Source: Microcoleus asticus IPMA8 (lineage in GTDB: Bacteria > Cyanobacteriota > Cyanobacteriia > Cyanobacteriales > Microcoleaceae). From it: DNA of 45,854 nucleotides. A program made the translations under genes and the position numbers. The stretch is taken from positions 1,446 through 47,299 of the forward strand of contig NZ_SRRZ01000050.1 of the NCBI RefSeq assembly GCF_013179805.1, read 5' to 3'. Shown here in pieces: positions 16,164 to 24,912 of the stretch. Positions within the stretch are counted from its first letter, which is position 1, and the number at the start of each line of letters is the position of its first letter. Below the pieces are notes generated by a model. That model saw only the letters and a program-made list of their open reading frames with translations, ran no database searches and was not told the DNA's origin.

Positions 16164-16463
16164 ATGATTCTTGAGGCGGTTGTGCTTAATGTCAAATCTG
16201 GCTGTGAGGGTGATTTTGAGATAGCTTTTAGAGAAGCTTCCAGTCTGATAGCGTCTATAGATGGATATTTATCTCACGAACTTCATCGCTGCACAGAAGT
16301 TCAAGGAAAATATCTCTTATTGGTGAGATGGGAAAATTTAGAAGCTCATACAATTAGATTTAGGAATTCCGCTGAATATCAAGAGTGGAAAAGAATGATT
16401 CACCATTTTTACGATCCTTTTCCCACAGTAGAACATTTTGAGGAAGTGAAAATTAAACATTAA
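16164..16463 (+). CDS. Antibiotic biosynthesis monooxygenase (ABM) family protein
   Basis: This 99-residue protein has the ferredoxin-like ABM fold. An N-terminal strand (MILEAVVLNVKSGCEGDFEIAF) is followed by a helix, GYLSHELHRCTEVQGKYLLLVRWENLEAH (the central strands) and WKRMIHHFYDPFPTVEHFEEV. ABM proteins are dimeric and include quinol monooxygenases and haem-degrading enzymes; many have no known reaction. ATG 16164 is preferred over the TTG at 16146. It lies between menD and menF on the opposite strand, so a link to quinone metabolism is tempting, but it is supported only by location. Confidence 0.85.
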   Translation: MILEAVVLNVKSGCEGDFEIAFREASSLIASIDGYLSHELHRCTEVQGKYLLLVRWENLEAHTIRFRNSAEYQEWKRMIHHFYDPFPTVEHFEEVKIKH

Positions 16464-16515
16464 CACAGACTCAATCAATTACCCAGACAACTCTACATTC
16501 TGCCAATTAGCTGAA

Positions 16516-17949
16516 TTAGACTAAAGCATTTAAAAGTGGCTGCAATTTGAGCTGAATTTCTGCTAGTTCTTTCTCAGGTTCGGAACCCGCCACAATACCG
16601 GCACCAGCATAAAGTATAGCCCGATCGCCGTCGATTAAAGCCGATCGAATACCGACGGCAAATTCGCCGTTGCCGCTGCGATCGATCCAGCCCAGGGGTG
16701 CTGCATACAAAGAGCGATCGCAGCTTTCGCAGCCGCGTATTTGCTGTAGGGCAATATCTCTCGGTACGCCCGCCACCGCTGGCGTTGGATGCAGTTGGGA
16801 TAAAATCTTTAATAAATGAATATCACGGGGAATTCTAGCCCTTATGGGTGTCCACAAATGCTGAATGTTTGACAGTTGCAGCAGCCTGGGAACCGGGGAA
16901 AAGTCGGGATTTATACCGAGACTCGACAGGCGATCGACTATAAAATCAATTACAACTCGATGTTCTCGAATATCCTTTTCGCTGTTGAGTAAACCTTTGC
17001 CTAAATTTGCATCTTCCACTTCATTTTTCCCCCTCGGTGCGGAACCTGCTAAGGCATCTGTTACTAACTCATTTTTGTGAATGCTGATTAAGCGTTCTGG
17101 ACTGGCACCGATAAAATTTTGACCTTGACCGTTACTGGTGGAAAATACGTAGCAACCGGGATAAGTAAGGCGCAAGTTATTTAAGGAGTCTATTAAACTA
17201 AAAGGGGTTTGGGAAATGACATTTATTGCTTGGGATAAAACAATTTTACTGAAATATTTAGACTTGATAAATTCTAAAGCGGACTTGACAGATGTTTTGA
17301 ATTGAGTGGCATCATTTACAGGAATTTGTTTTAAAAGTATCGAACTGTTTCTAATAGAAGTTATTTTTTGGTAAGGGCGAGACGCAATTTTATCAAAATT
17401 TTGCCAAATATTATCCGTAATAATCTTAATATTTAAATCTCGGTTAATGATGGCATTTGCAACAAGTGTGCAGCTATCTTTCAGGCGAGTAATCTGCCAT
17501 TTTGGTAAAAATACGGTGCCAGGGGGAAAGTAAGAATTGGTGGCGACATTCTCATCGAAAAAAGCAAAGCTACAAAAAAAGTGCGGCCCGCTGAAGGGCA
17601 AGCGTTCTGTACCGATGGTAATTGTTCGGGCAAGACAAGATTGAATAAAATTTTGAGCGAGGGTAAATCGATCGCTTCCGGCTACTGTTAAATGGATGGC
17701 CGAATCTAGGGCGGCGATCGCAAAACTGTTGCCGGAAATCGGGTCTCTTTTTTCAAAGTAAAAGTGCCGCTGGCAAGGTTGAGAAATCTCTTGAAGTACA
17801 ACTAGCGGATCGACGGGGGCAATCTCCTGAGAAATACTAACTATCTTTGTTTGATCTTTTTCGGTTAAAGACTGCTGGCAATCTAACAGAAACTGATGCA
17901 GTTGATTGCGGTCTTGTAAAAGATTAGCGCGGTGCGGTATTACTGTCAT
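16516..17949 (-). CDS. menF: Isochorismate synthase MenF
   Basis: This 477-residue chorismate-binding enzyme converts chorismate to isochorismate, the first committed step of phylloquinone synthesis. The catalytic C-terminal domain shows KIVLSQAINV, NFIGASPERLIS, DALAGSAPRGK, the HPTPAVAGVPR motif, and YAAPLGWIDRSGNGEFAVGIRSALI, all family hallmarks including the Mg-binding glutamates. The N-terminal 200 residues are more divergent, as usual in cyanobacterial MenF. ATG 17949 gives MTVIPHRANLL. It is convergent with the ABM gene and divergent from menA. Confidence 0.94.
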   Translation of the reverse strand: MTVIPHRANLLQDRNQLHQFLLDCQQSLTEKDQTKIVSISQEIAPVDPLVVLQEISQPCQRHFYFEKRDPISGNSFAIAALDSAIHLTVAGSDRFTLAQNFIQSCLARTITIGTERLPFSGPHFFCSFAFFDENVATNSYFPPGTVFLPKWQITRLKDSCTLVANAIINRDLNIKIITDNIWQNFDKIASRPYQKITSIRNSSILLKQIPVNDATQFKTSVKSALEFIKSKYFSKIVLSQAINVISQTPFSLIDSLNNLRLTYPGCYVFSTSNGQGQNFIGASPERLISIHKNELVTDALAGSAPRGKNEVEDANLGKGLLNSEKDIREHRVVIDFIVDRLSSLGINPDFSPVPRLLQLSNIQHLWTPIRARIPRDIHLLKILSQLHPTPAVAGVPRDIALQQIRGCESCDRSLYAAPLGWIDRSGNGEFAVGIRSALIDGDRAILYAGAGIVAGSEPEKELAEIQLKLQPLLNALV

Positions 17950-18332
17950 GAAAGCGAGAATAGCAGATTTGTCAGAAAGAGTGCGGTTTTGTCCCGCTAG
18001 AACCCCTATTTCGATCTAAGCACGGGAGGGCGATCGCAAAACACGACCTTTTAAGTTTCCCTCCCTGTTTGGGTTCGCTTGGGGCAGAAAACAGACTATC
18101 GCGCGATCGATCGAAACATTTAGACATAAAACTTTAAGATTGAGCGACTAAATCTCGACAAAAGGCGATCGACCCCGCAGAGGTTTGCAGACGGGCATTA
18201 CCGGGCGTGCGATCGCCCGCAAAGCCTCTCAACGGATGCCCCCCGCGCACTCAACCCGATACAGAGTAGACTTTCTTGACCAATAAAATTGTAAAATTAC
18301 TACGCTGCTATCAATTGAATCAAGTTTGTGTG
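17950..18332. other. menF/menA divergent intergenic region
   Basis: No gene is seen in this stretch. It is rich in HIP1-like GCGATCG and CGATCGATCG sequences and GC-rich palindromes near 18160-18245. It should contain the promoters of menF and menA, but no convincing -35/-10 pair was assigned. An in-frame TTG at 18276 could extend menA by 19 residues and was rejected. Confidence 0.6.
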
Positions 18333-19229
18333 ATGACAACAAAGTTAATTGAACGTCCAAATAGTAAATTGTGGCTGGCGGCAATCAAGCCGCCCATGTA
18401 CAGCGTTGCGGTGATTCCTATTTCAGTTGGAACTGCAATTGCTTTTGCCGAAACTCAAACGATTAATTCGTCAATTTTTTCGACATTTTTAATTTCAGCC
18501 ATTTTGATTATAGCATGGCTGAATCTCAGCAATGATGTATTTGACTCGGAAACAGGAATCGATAAAAACAAAGCACATTCCCTAGTTAATTTAACCGGAA
18601 ATAAAGCTTTAATTTTCGGGCTGGCTAATCTGTTTTTAGCAGTCGGAGTGTCGGGAATCTGCGCCATAAGCTGGTGGCAAAAAGACCCAACAGTAATTTT
18701 GCTGGTAGTTTTGTGCTGTGCTCTCGGCTACACTTATCAAGGGCCTCCGTTTCGTCTTGGCTATCAGGGTTTAGGGGAAATCATCTGCTTTTTCACCTTT
18801 GGGCCGCTAGCCTTCGCCGCTGCTTATTACAGTCAAACTCAAACTTGGTCTCCTACTAATTTTGCGGCTTCGGCAATCGTGGGAATTACTACGAGTATCA
18901 TCTTATTTTGTTCCCATTTTCACCAAGTTGAGGACGATTTGGCGGCCGGCAAAAAATCGCCAATTGTTCGACTCGGTACGAAAAAAGGTGCTCAGTTGTT
19001 GCAGTGGTTGTGCGGCAGCGTTTATGCTTTGACTGTGCTATTTGTGGCTTTGGAAATGTTCCCAATTTGGACGCTGTTGATTTTTGGGAGTGTGTCATTT
19101 GCGATCGACCTTTGCCACCATGTCACAGACTATCACGACCAACCTGCAAAGGTCAGCAACTCTAAGTTTATCGCAGTTACGCTGCATTTTTCGAGCGGAT
19201 TGCTGCTGGCGTTGGGGTTTGTTTTGTAG
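18333..19229 (+). CDS. menA: 1,4-dihydroxy-2-naphthoate phytyltransferase MenA
   Basis: This 298-residue UbiA-family integral membrane prenyltransferase attaches the phytyl chain to 1,4-dihydroxy-2-naphthoate. The first Asp-rich motif is in LSNDVFDSETGID (NDxxD), and the second polar loop is near SHFHQVEDDLAAGKKSP. About eight hydrophobic segments follow, starting with YSVAVIPISVGTAIAFAE. ATG 18333 (MTTKLIERPNSKLWLAAIKP) matches the family start. It heads a plus-strand run of menA, an unknown small gene, menH, menC and menE. The 140-bp gap downstream suggests that the next genes may use a separate promoter. Confidence 0.94.
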   Translation: MTTKLIERPNSKLWLAAIKPPMYSVAVIPISVGTAIAFAETQTINSSIFSTFLISAILIIAWLNLSNDVFDSETGIDKNKAHSLVNLTGNKALIFGLANLFLAVGVSGICAISWWQKDPTVILLVVLCCALGYTYQGPPFRLGYQGLGEIICFFTFGPLAFAAAYYSQTQTWSPTNFAASAIVGITTSIILFCSHFHQVEDDLAAGKKSPIVRLGTKKGAQLLQWLCGSVYALTVLFVALEMFPIWTLLIFGSVSFAIDLCHHVTDYHDQPAKVSNSKFIAVTLHFSSGLLLALGFVL

Positions 19230-19371
19230 ATCGGGCGATCGAGAATTTCGGTAAAATGGAGGTATGGTTTGCTAAGTTGAGGGAGTTGGTGGAGTTGGGC
19301 GACTTCTCACAATCTTCTTTAATTCAGCAATCCGTACCTCACATTGAATCGTAAAAAAGGAGAATTCAACC

Positions 19372-19617
19372 ATGACTACGCCAACAGAAATCGGCAAAAT
19401 TATGAGTTTAGAAGAAATTTTTAGCCTATATCTTGATGAGTGGGTACTCATCGTCAATCCTGAATTAGATGAAGAATTAAACGTGATTCGAGGTGAAGTT
19501 TTAGCCCATGCAACAGAACGCGATGAAATTTACAGTAAGCTTTTATTAAGGAATGGAAAATCTGTCGCGATAGAGTATACTGGCTCGATACCTGATAACA
19601 TCGCAGTGATGTTGTGA
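19372..19617 (+). CDS. Small conserved hypothetical protein (81 aa)
   Basis: Unrecognised acidic protein. The start is well supported by AAGGAG about 9 bp before ATG 19372. The sequence has a helical start (EIGKIMSLEEIFSLYLDEWVLIVNPELDEE) and a beta-rich second half (VIRGEVLAHATERDEIYSKLLLRNGKSVAIEYTGSIPD). The pattern resembles small cyanobacterial proteins often found beside toxin-like or peptidase genes, but no domain can be assigned. It ends 4 bp before menH and is probably co-transcribed with it. Confidence 0.75.
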   Translation: MTTPTEIGKIMSLEEIFSLYLDEWVLIVNPELDEELNVIRGEVLAHATERDEIYSKLLLRNGKSVAIEYTGSIPDNIAVML

Positions 19618-19621
19618 CGAA

Positions 19622-20422
19622 ATGGCTAACTTTAATAATTATCAGTTTCACTATTCTTTAAATGGCAACTGTAATCAGCAGACAATTTTATTTTTGCATG
19701 GATTCACGGGAAACTTTCAAGATTTTAGCAGCGTCATTTCCTTACTCTCTAAAAGTTATTGCTGTCTAGCAGTTGACCTTCCCGGTCACGGAGAAACCAG
19801 AGTAATCGGCGACGAAAGTTGCTACAATATGCCAAATACAGCCCAAGCATTAATACAGTTATTAGATGATTTACAAATAGACAAATGTTTGTTGTTGGGG
19901 TATTCAATGGGCGGGCGATTGGCACTTTACATGACTTTACATTTTCCAGAAAGATTCGAGAAAGTAGTGTTAGAGTCAGCTTCTCCGGGATTGAAAACAG
20001 AAAAAGAGCGATCGCACCGCCTGGAAGCAGATTTACAGCTAGCACAAAAGCTAGAAAATAGCAACATTAAAGATTTTTTATTCAACTGGTACGATCGCCC
20101 TTTATTCAAATCTTTAAAAAACTCTCCCCAATTCGACAAACTCATAGAAACCCGCTTAGCAAACAATCCCTTAGAATTAGCCAAATCCCTCCGCAACATG
20201 GGAACCGGCAACCAGCCCTCTCTCTGGGAAAAACTCGCACAAAATCAAATCCCCATCCTCTTGCTAGCGGGAGAATATGATGATAAATTTACAACTATAA
20301 ATACCAAAATTGCCAGCTTGTGTCCGGCCGCTACTCTGGAAATTGTACCAAAATCTGGTCACAATATCCATTTTGAAAATATTGATACGTTTGTCGCACT
20401 TGTGAGACAATTTTATGATTAA
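19622..20422 (+). CDS. menH: SHCHC synthase MenH (alpha/beta hydrolase)
   Basis: This 266-residue alpha/beta hydrolase converts SEPHCHC to 2-succinyl-6-hydroxy-2,4-cyclohexadiene-1-carboxylate. It shows the oxyanion region LHGFTGNFQDF, the nucleophile elbow GYSMGGR, the acid in LLLAGEYDDKF and the catalytic histidine in SGHNIHFEN. Family assignment as MenH rather than a generic hydrolase rests on the GYSMGGRLAL motif and on direct placement before menC and menE. Gaps are 4 bp to the upstream gene and 11 bp to menC, a tight operon. Confidence 0.88.
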   Translation: MANFNNYQFHYSLNGNCNQQTILFLHGFTGNFQDFSSVISLLSKSYCCLAVDLPGHGETRVIGDESCYNMPNTAQALIQLLDDLQIDKCLLLGYSMGGRLALYMTLHFPERFEKVVLESASPGLKTEKERSHRLEADLQLAQKLENSNIKDFLFNWYDRPLFKSLKNSPQFDKLIETRLANNPLELAKSLRNMGTGNQPSLWEKLAQNQIPILLLAGEYDDKFTTINTKIASLCPAATLEIVPKSGHNIHFENIDTFVALVRQFYD

Positions 20423-20433
20423 CTACAACACAA

Positions 20434-21567
20434 ATGCTTTATAAATTCGAGTTTCGCACTTATCAGCGAAAGTTTAAGCGTCCACTGCAAACAAGTCACG
20501 GCATCTGGGATATTCGATCGGGAATTATCCTGCGACTTGTGGGCGAAAATAGTCAAATTGGTTGGGGAGAAATTGCCCCTTTGAGTTGGTTTGGTTCTGA
20601 AAGTTTTGAGCAAGCTTTAGATTTTTGTCACCAGTTTCCAGGTAATATTTCATCAGAGATGATTTTTGCTATTTCCGCTGAATTGCCGGCTTGTCAATTT
20701 GGCTTTGAGTCAGCACTATCAAACGAGAAAAGTTCACCCCCCCCAGCCCCCCCTTGCCAAGGGGGGGAGAAAGCCCAATTGCCGGCTTGTCAATTTGGCT
20801 TTGAGTCAGCACTATCAAACGAGAAAAATTCACCCCCCCCAGCCCCCCCTTGCCAAGGGGGGGAGAAAAGCGAAAATTTAACTTACCTTTCCCAAAAGGG
20901 GGAGAAAATGCAAAATCGGTTCAGCGGTTTATTGCCAGCAGGAGAAACAGCTTTGCAGGCTTTGCAAGTGCTTTGGTTAGAGGGATATCGGACGTTTAAA
21001 TGGAAAATTGGCGTTGCTGCAATTGAACAAGAATTAAAAATTTTTCAGCAGCTAATTGAAGCAATGCACAATTTGTGCGATCGAGAATCGGCATTTTTGC
21101 GGTTAGATGCCAACGGGGGACTCAGTTACTCGCAGGCTAAAACATGGCTGGAAGCTTGCGACAAGGTAAAAGCAACTCCCGATTTTTCCGCAGACATTGA
21201 ATTTTTGGAACAGCCGCTGCCCGTAACACAGTTTCAGGAAATGGTAGAATTGAATGCTATTTATGCAACTGCGATCGCCCTTGATGAATCTGCTGCCAAC
21301 CTCGATCGCATCCAAGAGTGCTACAGCCAAGGCTGGCGGGGAATTTTCGTCATTAAACCTGCGATTGCTGGTTCTCCATCCCAACTGCGAAAATTTTGTC
21401 AAACTCACAATATAGACGCTGTTTTCTCATCAGTATTTGAAACCGAAATCGGCAGACAAGCAGCATTAAATTTAGCAACACAATTGTCTTTAAATAAGAG
21501 AGCACTCGGCTTCGGCACCGATTGCTGGTTCGATGACAATCATTCGATTTTAGATTTTAGATTTTAG
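20434..21567 (+). CDS. menC: o-Succinylbenzoate synthase MenC
   Basis: This 377-residue enolase-superfamily enzyme dehydrates SHCHC to o-succinylbenzoate. It has the catalytic lysine motif TFKWKIGV, LRLDANGGLSY, the metal ligand in FLEQPLP and ALDESA, and the second lysine in FVIKPAIAGS. The usual length is near 320. The excess is a 96-bp in-frame tandem duplication (about residues 83-146) containing PPPAPPCQGG peptides encoded by the C/G palindromic repeat, between the lid and the barrel. The last residues and the stop codon fall in a GATTTTA heptamer array, so the natural C-terminus may have been altered. ATG 20434 is the likely start. Confidence 0.92.
   Translation: MLYKFEFRTYQRKFKRPLQTSHGIWDIRSGIILRLVGENSQIGWGEIAPLSWFGSESFEQALDFCHQFPGNISSEMIFAISAELPACQFGFESALSNEKSSPPPAPPCQGGEKAQLPACQFGFESALSNEKNSPPPAPPCQGGEKSENLTYLSQKGEKMQNRFSGLLPAGETALQALQVLWLEGYRTFKWKIGVAAIEQELKIFQQLIEAMHNLCDRESAFLRLDANGGLSYSQAKTWLEACDKVKATPDFSADIEFLEQPLPVTQFQEMVELNAIYATAIALDESAANLDRIQECYSQGWRGIFVIKPAIAGSPSQLRKFCQTHNIDAVFSSVFETEIGRQAALNLATQLSLNKRALGFGTDCWFDDNHSILDFRF
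20681..20872 (+). repeat. 96-bp tandem duplication with C/G-run repeats inside menC
   Basis: Two nearly identical units start at 20681 and 20777 (AATTGCCGGCTTGTCAATTT) and run 96 bp each, 32 codons in frame. Each ends in a CCCCCCCTTGCCAAGGGGGG palindrome. A further partial copy (CCCAAAAGGGGGAG) follows near 20890. The duplication is recent, judging by the near identity. Confidence 0.93.
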
Positions 21568-21577
21568 ATTTTAGATT
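21546..21577. repeat. GATTTTA heptamer array at the menC 3' end
   Basis: About 4.5 tandem copies of GATTTTA. The menC stop TAG lies inside it. Other arrays of the same heptamer are at 24262-24294, 27361-27392 and 33368-33399. Confidence 0.92.
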
Positions 21578-21642
21578 ACTCCCAAAACAAATCAAGCGGG
21601 TTAGGTAATTGTTTTGAATCGAGAAACTTGGTGAAAGCATCT

Positions 21643-23061
21643 ATGGCAACAAATCTAACAGTAAATATTCGGGATATCGCGTGTGGCTTGCCTGATAGTT
21701 GGCTTATCGGTTGTGACAGCCGCGAATTTGCCCGAATTGTCGATCGGCTATTTCAAGAAATCGTCCAAAATTCCGCACAAAAAACACCCCCAAAAATTTG
21801 CCTCGCCGAACCAGAACCAGTGCAATTTCTTGCCAGTTTCATCGCCGCCCGTGCCGCCAAAAGCCAGATTTTTCTCTGCAATCCCAACTGGGTAAAACCA
21901 GAATGGGAACAAGTATTTGATTTAGTCAAACCCGACATATTTTTAGGACAATACCCGCTTCCCAACAATCCCCATATCCCAGTCCGCGAAGGCGGGCTTC
22001 GTTTGTATAGCCGCGAATTCCATTCGCCGAGTAAAAGCGGTTTTGATACAATCATGATTCCCACAGGCGGTTCTTCAGGGAAAATCCGTTTTGCCATCCA
22101 CACTTGGGAAACACTAACGGCATCCGTACAAGGTTTTCAACAATATTTTCAAGTTGACAAAATCAACTCTTTCTGCGTTTTGCCATTATACCACGTCAGC
22201 GGTTTAATGCAATTTATGCGTTCCTTTACTAGCGGAGGCAAACTCGCTATTCAGCCATTTAAAGAATTAGAAAATGGTAAAATATGCGATATCGAACCCG
22301 AAGAATTTTTCATTTCTTTAGTTCCAACTCAACTGCAACGGCTGCTGCAAAACCCAGATACAGCTAATTGGCTGGGACGGTTTCGTGCTGTACTTTTGGG
22401 CGGTGCTCCCGCTTGGCCGGAACTTTTAGAAATAGCTAGAAACTATCAAATCAAATTAGCGCCAAGTTACGGCATGACAGAAACCGCCTCGCAAATTGCT
22501 ACACTAAAACCCGAAGATTTTCTTGCGGGCAATAACAGTTCTGGTCAAACTTTACCCCATGCTCAAATAACTATTCGCAGTGCTAATGGCGAGATTTTGT
22601 GCGATAATCAAATCGGAAATATTGCGGTAAATGCTAAATCTTTAGCGTTGGGCTATTATCCTGAAAATTTTTGCGATTGCGAATATTTCCAATTAGACGA
22701 TGTGGGATTTTTTGATAAAAATAACTGCTTAAATATCGTCGGACGCAGCAGCGACAAAATTATCACAGGCGGAGAAAATGTATTTCCGGCGGAAGTCGAA
22801 GCCGTTGTGCGATCGACTAATTTAGTGGCGGATATTTCTGTAATTGGCTTGCCAGACAAAGATTGGGGTCAAGTCGTTACGGCTATCTTCGTTCCCGCTA
22901 ATTCCGAAGTTAGTGTCAAAAATCTGCAAGCGGCAATAGAAGATAAATTGAGCAAGTTTAAGCGGCCGAAATATTGGGTAATCGTCGAACAATTGCCGCG
23001 CAATTCTCAAGGCAAAGTTAATCGAGAACAATTGCAAGAAATTGCGCTCAAATATCAATAA
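21643..23061 (+). CDS. menE: o-Succinylbenzoate-CoA ligase MenE
   Basis: This 472-residue acyl-CoA synthetase activates o-succinylbenzoate with ATP and CoA. The family motifs are the P-loop MIPTGGSSGKIRFAIHTW, the SYGMTETAS motif, GENVFPAEVEAVV in the hinge, and the C-terminal catalytic lysine in RNSQGKVNREQL. ATG 21643 (MATNLTVNI) is preferred to the TTG at 21628. It is the last gene of the plus-strand men run and is convergent with the reductase at 23149. The 75-bp gap from menC holds a heptamer repeat, so expression may be partly uncoupled. Confidence 0.93.
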   Translation: MATNLTVNIRDIACGLPDSWLIGCDSREFARIVDRLFQEIVQNSAQKTPPKICLAEPEPVQFLASFIAARAAKSQIFLCNPNWVKPEWEQVFDLVKPDIFLGQYPLPNNPHIPVREGGLRLYSREFHSPSKSGFDTIMIPTGGSSGKIRFAIHTWETLTASVQGFQQYFQVDKINSFCVLPLYHVSGLMQFMRSFTSGGKLAIQPFKELENGKICDIEPEEFFISLVPTQLQRLLQNPDTANWLGRFRAVLLGGAPAWPELLEIARNYQIKLAPSYGMTETASQIATLKPEDFLAGNNSSGQTLPHAQITIRSANGEILCDNQIGNIAVNAKSLALGYYPENFCDCEYFQLDDVGFFDKNNCLNIVGRSSDKIITGGENVFPAEVEAVVRSTNLVADISVIGLPDKDWGQVVTAIFVPANSEVSVKNLQAAIEDKLSKFKRPKYWVIVEQLPRNSQGKVNREQLQEIALKYQ

Positions 23062-23148
23062 TTATTAGGCGATCGCAATCAATGCAGAAGGCAGAATTTC
23101 TCATGCTTATTTCCGACTCCTGACAACAGTCAACAGTCAACTCACTAA

Positions 23149-24120
23149 TTACGACAAACCTAACAGCCTTCTCGTCCTCTCTGCTTCTTGTCTTTGAACG
23201 TCCACAAATTTCAACATTCGGTAAAGTACCTCTATTTGCCCCAACTTAATACCTGCTTGTTCAGCCACCCGTATCGGATTACCAAAAATCGCCTCAACTT
23301 CCAGGGGTCGCGATTCATCATAATCGATTTTCATGCTCGTGCGGTAAGGCTTCATTTTCTCAGTGTATTCGAGCATCTGTGGGATAAAGTCATCGGGAAT
23401 AATGCGATCGCAACTTTTGGCTCCGGCTATCACTTCCCCCATGATTTCCTCGACTAAAATCCGAGTATCGGGATTAGCCATCAGTTGGTCAGTTCTTGCA
23501 TCCAAAACTACAGACAGCCCGTTATAAGGAATATTCCAAACCAGCTTTTTCCACCTTGACAATAGCAAATCTTCGCTCATTTTAATAGGAATGTCAGCGC
23601 GTTTAAAATCCTTAGCAATTTGGTGCAATCTATCAGTAATACCGATGGGCTTGTAGTCTTGGGCATATTCGCCCAGCGTGATCGTACCGTAATCTAGGTG
23701 GCAGATGTGACCTGGCCCAACTTTATAAGAACAGAGAAAACACAGCCCGCCAACTACTCGTTCTGCACCGACAATTTTAGCTACTTCCGGTTCCGTATTC
23801 AATCCGTTTTGCAATACTAAAACCGCGCCGTTATCCTTTAATAAAGGAGGCAAGATTTTGGGCAACAAGTGATTTTGAGTTGTTTTCAGCGCTAGAATTA
23901 CTACGTCGCACTGAGGCATTTTATGCGCGTCGTGGTAGGCGCGGACGTGGGGGAGGGTGAAGTCGCCTTCGGGAGACTCGACAATCAAACCGTGTTTTTT
24001 GACGCGATCGTAATCGCTGCGCAGCAAAAAATTGACTTCTAAACCTGCTTGTTGCAGTCTACCACCGTAGAATCCCCCTAAAGCTCCCGTGCCGACAATG
24101 GCATAATTGCGATTTGACAT
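23149..24120 (-). CDS. Putative 2-dehydropantoate 2-reductase (ketopantoate reductase family)
   Basis: This 323-residue NADPH-dependent reductase has an N-terminal Rossmann motif (AIVGTGALGGFYGGRL), VVILALKTTQN, the catalytic lysine region LLSRWKKLVWNIPYNGLSVV, and the C-terminal helical domain (MKIDYDESRPLEVEAIFGNP). PanE reduces ketopantoate to pantoate for pantothenate and CoA synthesis. Cyanobacteria often carry several paralogues with unproven substrates, so panE is not assigned as the symbol. It stands alone on the minus strand between menE and menI. Confidence 0.85.
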   Translation of the reverse strand: MSNRNYAIVGTGALGGFYGGRLQQAGLEVNFLLRSDYDRVKKHGLIVESPEGDFTLPHVRAYHDAHKMPQCDVVILALKTTQNHLLPKILPPLLKDNGAVLVLQNGLNTEPEVAKIVGAERVVGGLCFLCSYKVGPGHICHLDYGTITLGEYAQDYKPIGITDRLHQIAKDFKRADIPIKMSEDLLLSRWKKLVWNIPYNGLSVVLDARTDQLMANPDTRILVEEIMGEVIAGAKSCDRIIPDDFIPQMLEYTEKMKPYRTSMKIDYDESRPLEVEAIFGNPIRVAEQAGIKLGQIEVLYRMLKFVDVQRQEAERTRRLLGLS

Positions 24121-24261
24121 ACTATCAAAAACTCCGAAAAAATTCTCAACCTAAAAGAAATTAGACCCCGCTCAAAAACGGATACCGTGCCACGTACTCC
24201 TGTCGCGCTCGGTCCAAAATTTTAGACCAAAGTTGAAACTCCCAGATTCAATGCTGCAAGT

Positions 24262-24294
24262 AAATCTAAAATCTAAAATCTAAAATCTAAAATC
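24262..24294. repeat. TAAAATC heptamer array
   Basis: Tandem copies of the reverse complement of GATTTTA in the gap between the reductase start and the menI stop. The rest of the gap (24121-24345) holds no recognisable gene. Confidence 0.9.
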
Positions 24295-24345
24295 GACTGA
24301 CTGTCATTCCCTGCTATTATTTAACGATAAAACTAATGTGAAATC

Positions 24346-24759
24346 TCAACTTTCAAATTTACTCATCCACTGCATCAAGTCTTCAGATAGCTGTTTTCTA
24401 GTTCGGCTAACTGCATCGATGCAGACGTGCTTAGTAAGAGCTTTAGCAGCGCTTCTTCCTGCCACTTCCTCAGAAAATACTTGATAGGCAATTTCAAATT
24501 CATCGCCAGTAACTGGTTTCGGCGTCAATTGAATCATCAGCCGATCGCCCGCAAACATGGGGCGATAAAAATCTACACTAGCATGAATTATGGGAAAGGC
24601 AACCTCGGGATTGGTGAAAAATGCTTTGAGATTGATTCCCGATGCTGCTAGAGATGCCTCGTAAGCTTCGTGGCACATCGCTAAAACGTTAGCAAAGTAA
24701 ACGACTCCAGCAGCATCGGTATCTTGAAAGCGAACAGTGCGGGTGTAAGTGAAAGACAT
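24346..24759 (-). CDS. menI: 1,4-dihydroxy-2-naphthoyl-CoA thioesterase MenI
   Basis: This 137-residue hotdog thioesterase has the 4-hydroxybenzoyl-CoA thioesterase signature RFQDTDAAGVVYFANVLAMCHEAYE, in which the aspartate of DTDAAG is the catalytic residue. In Synechocystis the homologue Slr0204 hydrolyses DHNA-CoA, the step between MenB and MenA. Proximity to the other men genes supports that role here. It is the only minus-strand men gene at this end and probably has its own promoter upstream of 24759. Confidence 0.9.
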   Translation of the reverse strand: MSFTYTRTVRFQDTDAAGVVYFANVLAMCHEAYEASLAASGINLKAFFTNPEVAFPIIHASVDFYRPMFAGDRLMIQLTPKPVTGDEFEIAYQVFSEEVAGRSAAKALTKHVCIDAVSRTRKQLSEDLMQWMSKFES

Positions 24760-24912
24760 TTGAGGTAGTAGCGGGCGATCGCAAATTGGATCTGAATTTT
24801 ACCAACCATCATATCCCTAAACCCGCACTTTTGGAGAAGTTATCAGCTAAGTAAGTAGGCGCTAATTTTTTCTATTGTAAAACTCGCCCTCCTCACTTCT
24901 TCTCCTTCTTTC

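Noticed and set aside
17950..18332. Search for a tRNA or riboswitch in the menF/menA gap
   Set aside because: No cloverleaf, T-loop consensus or aptamer-like conserved core was seen.
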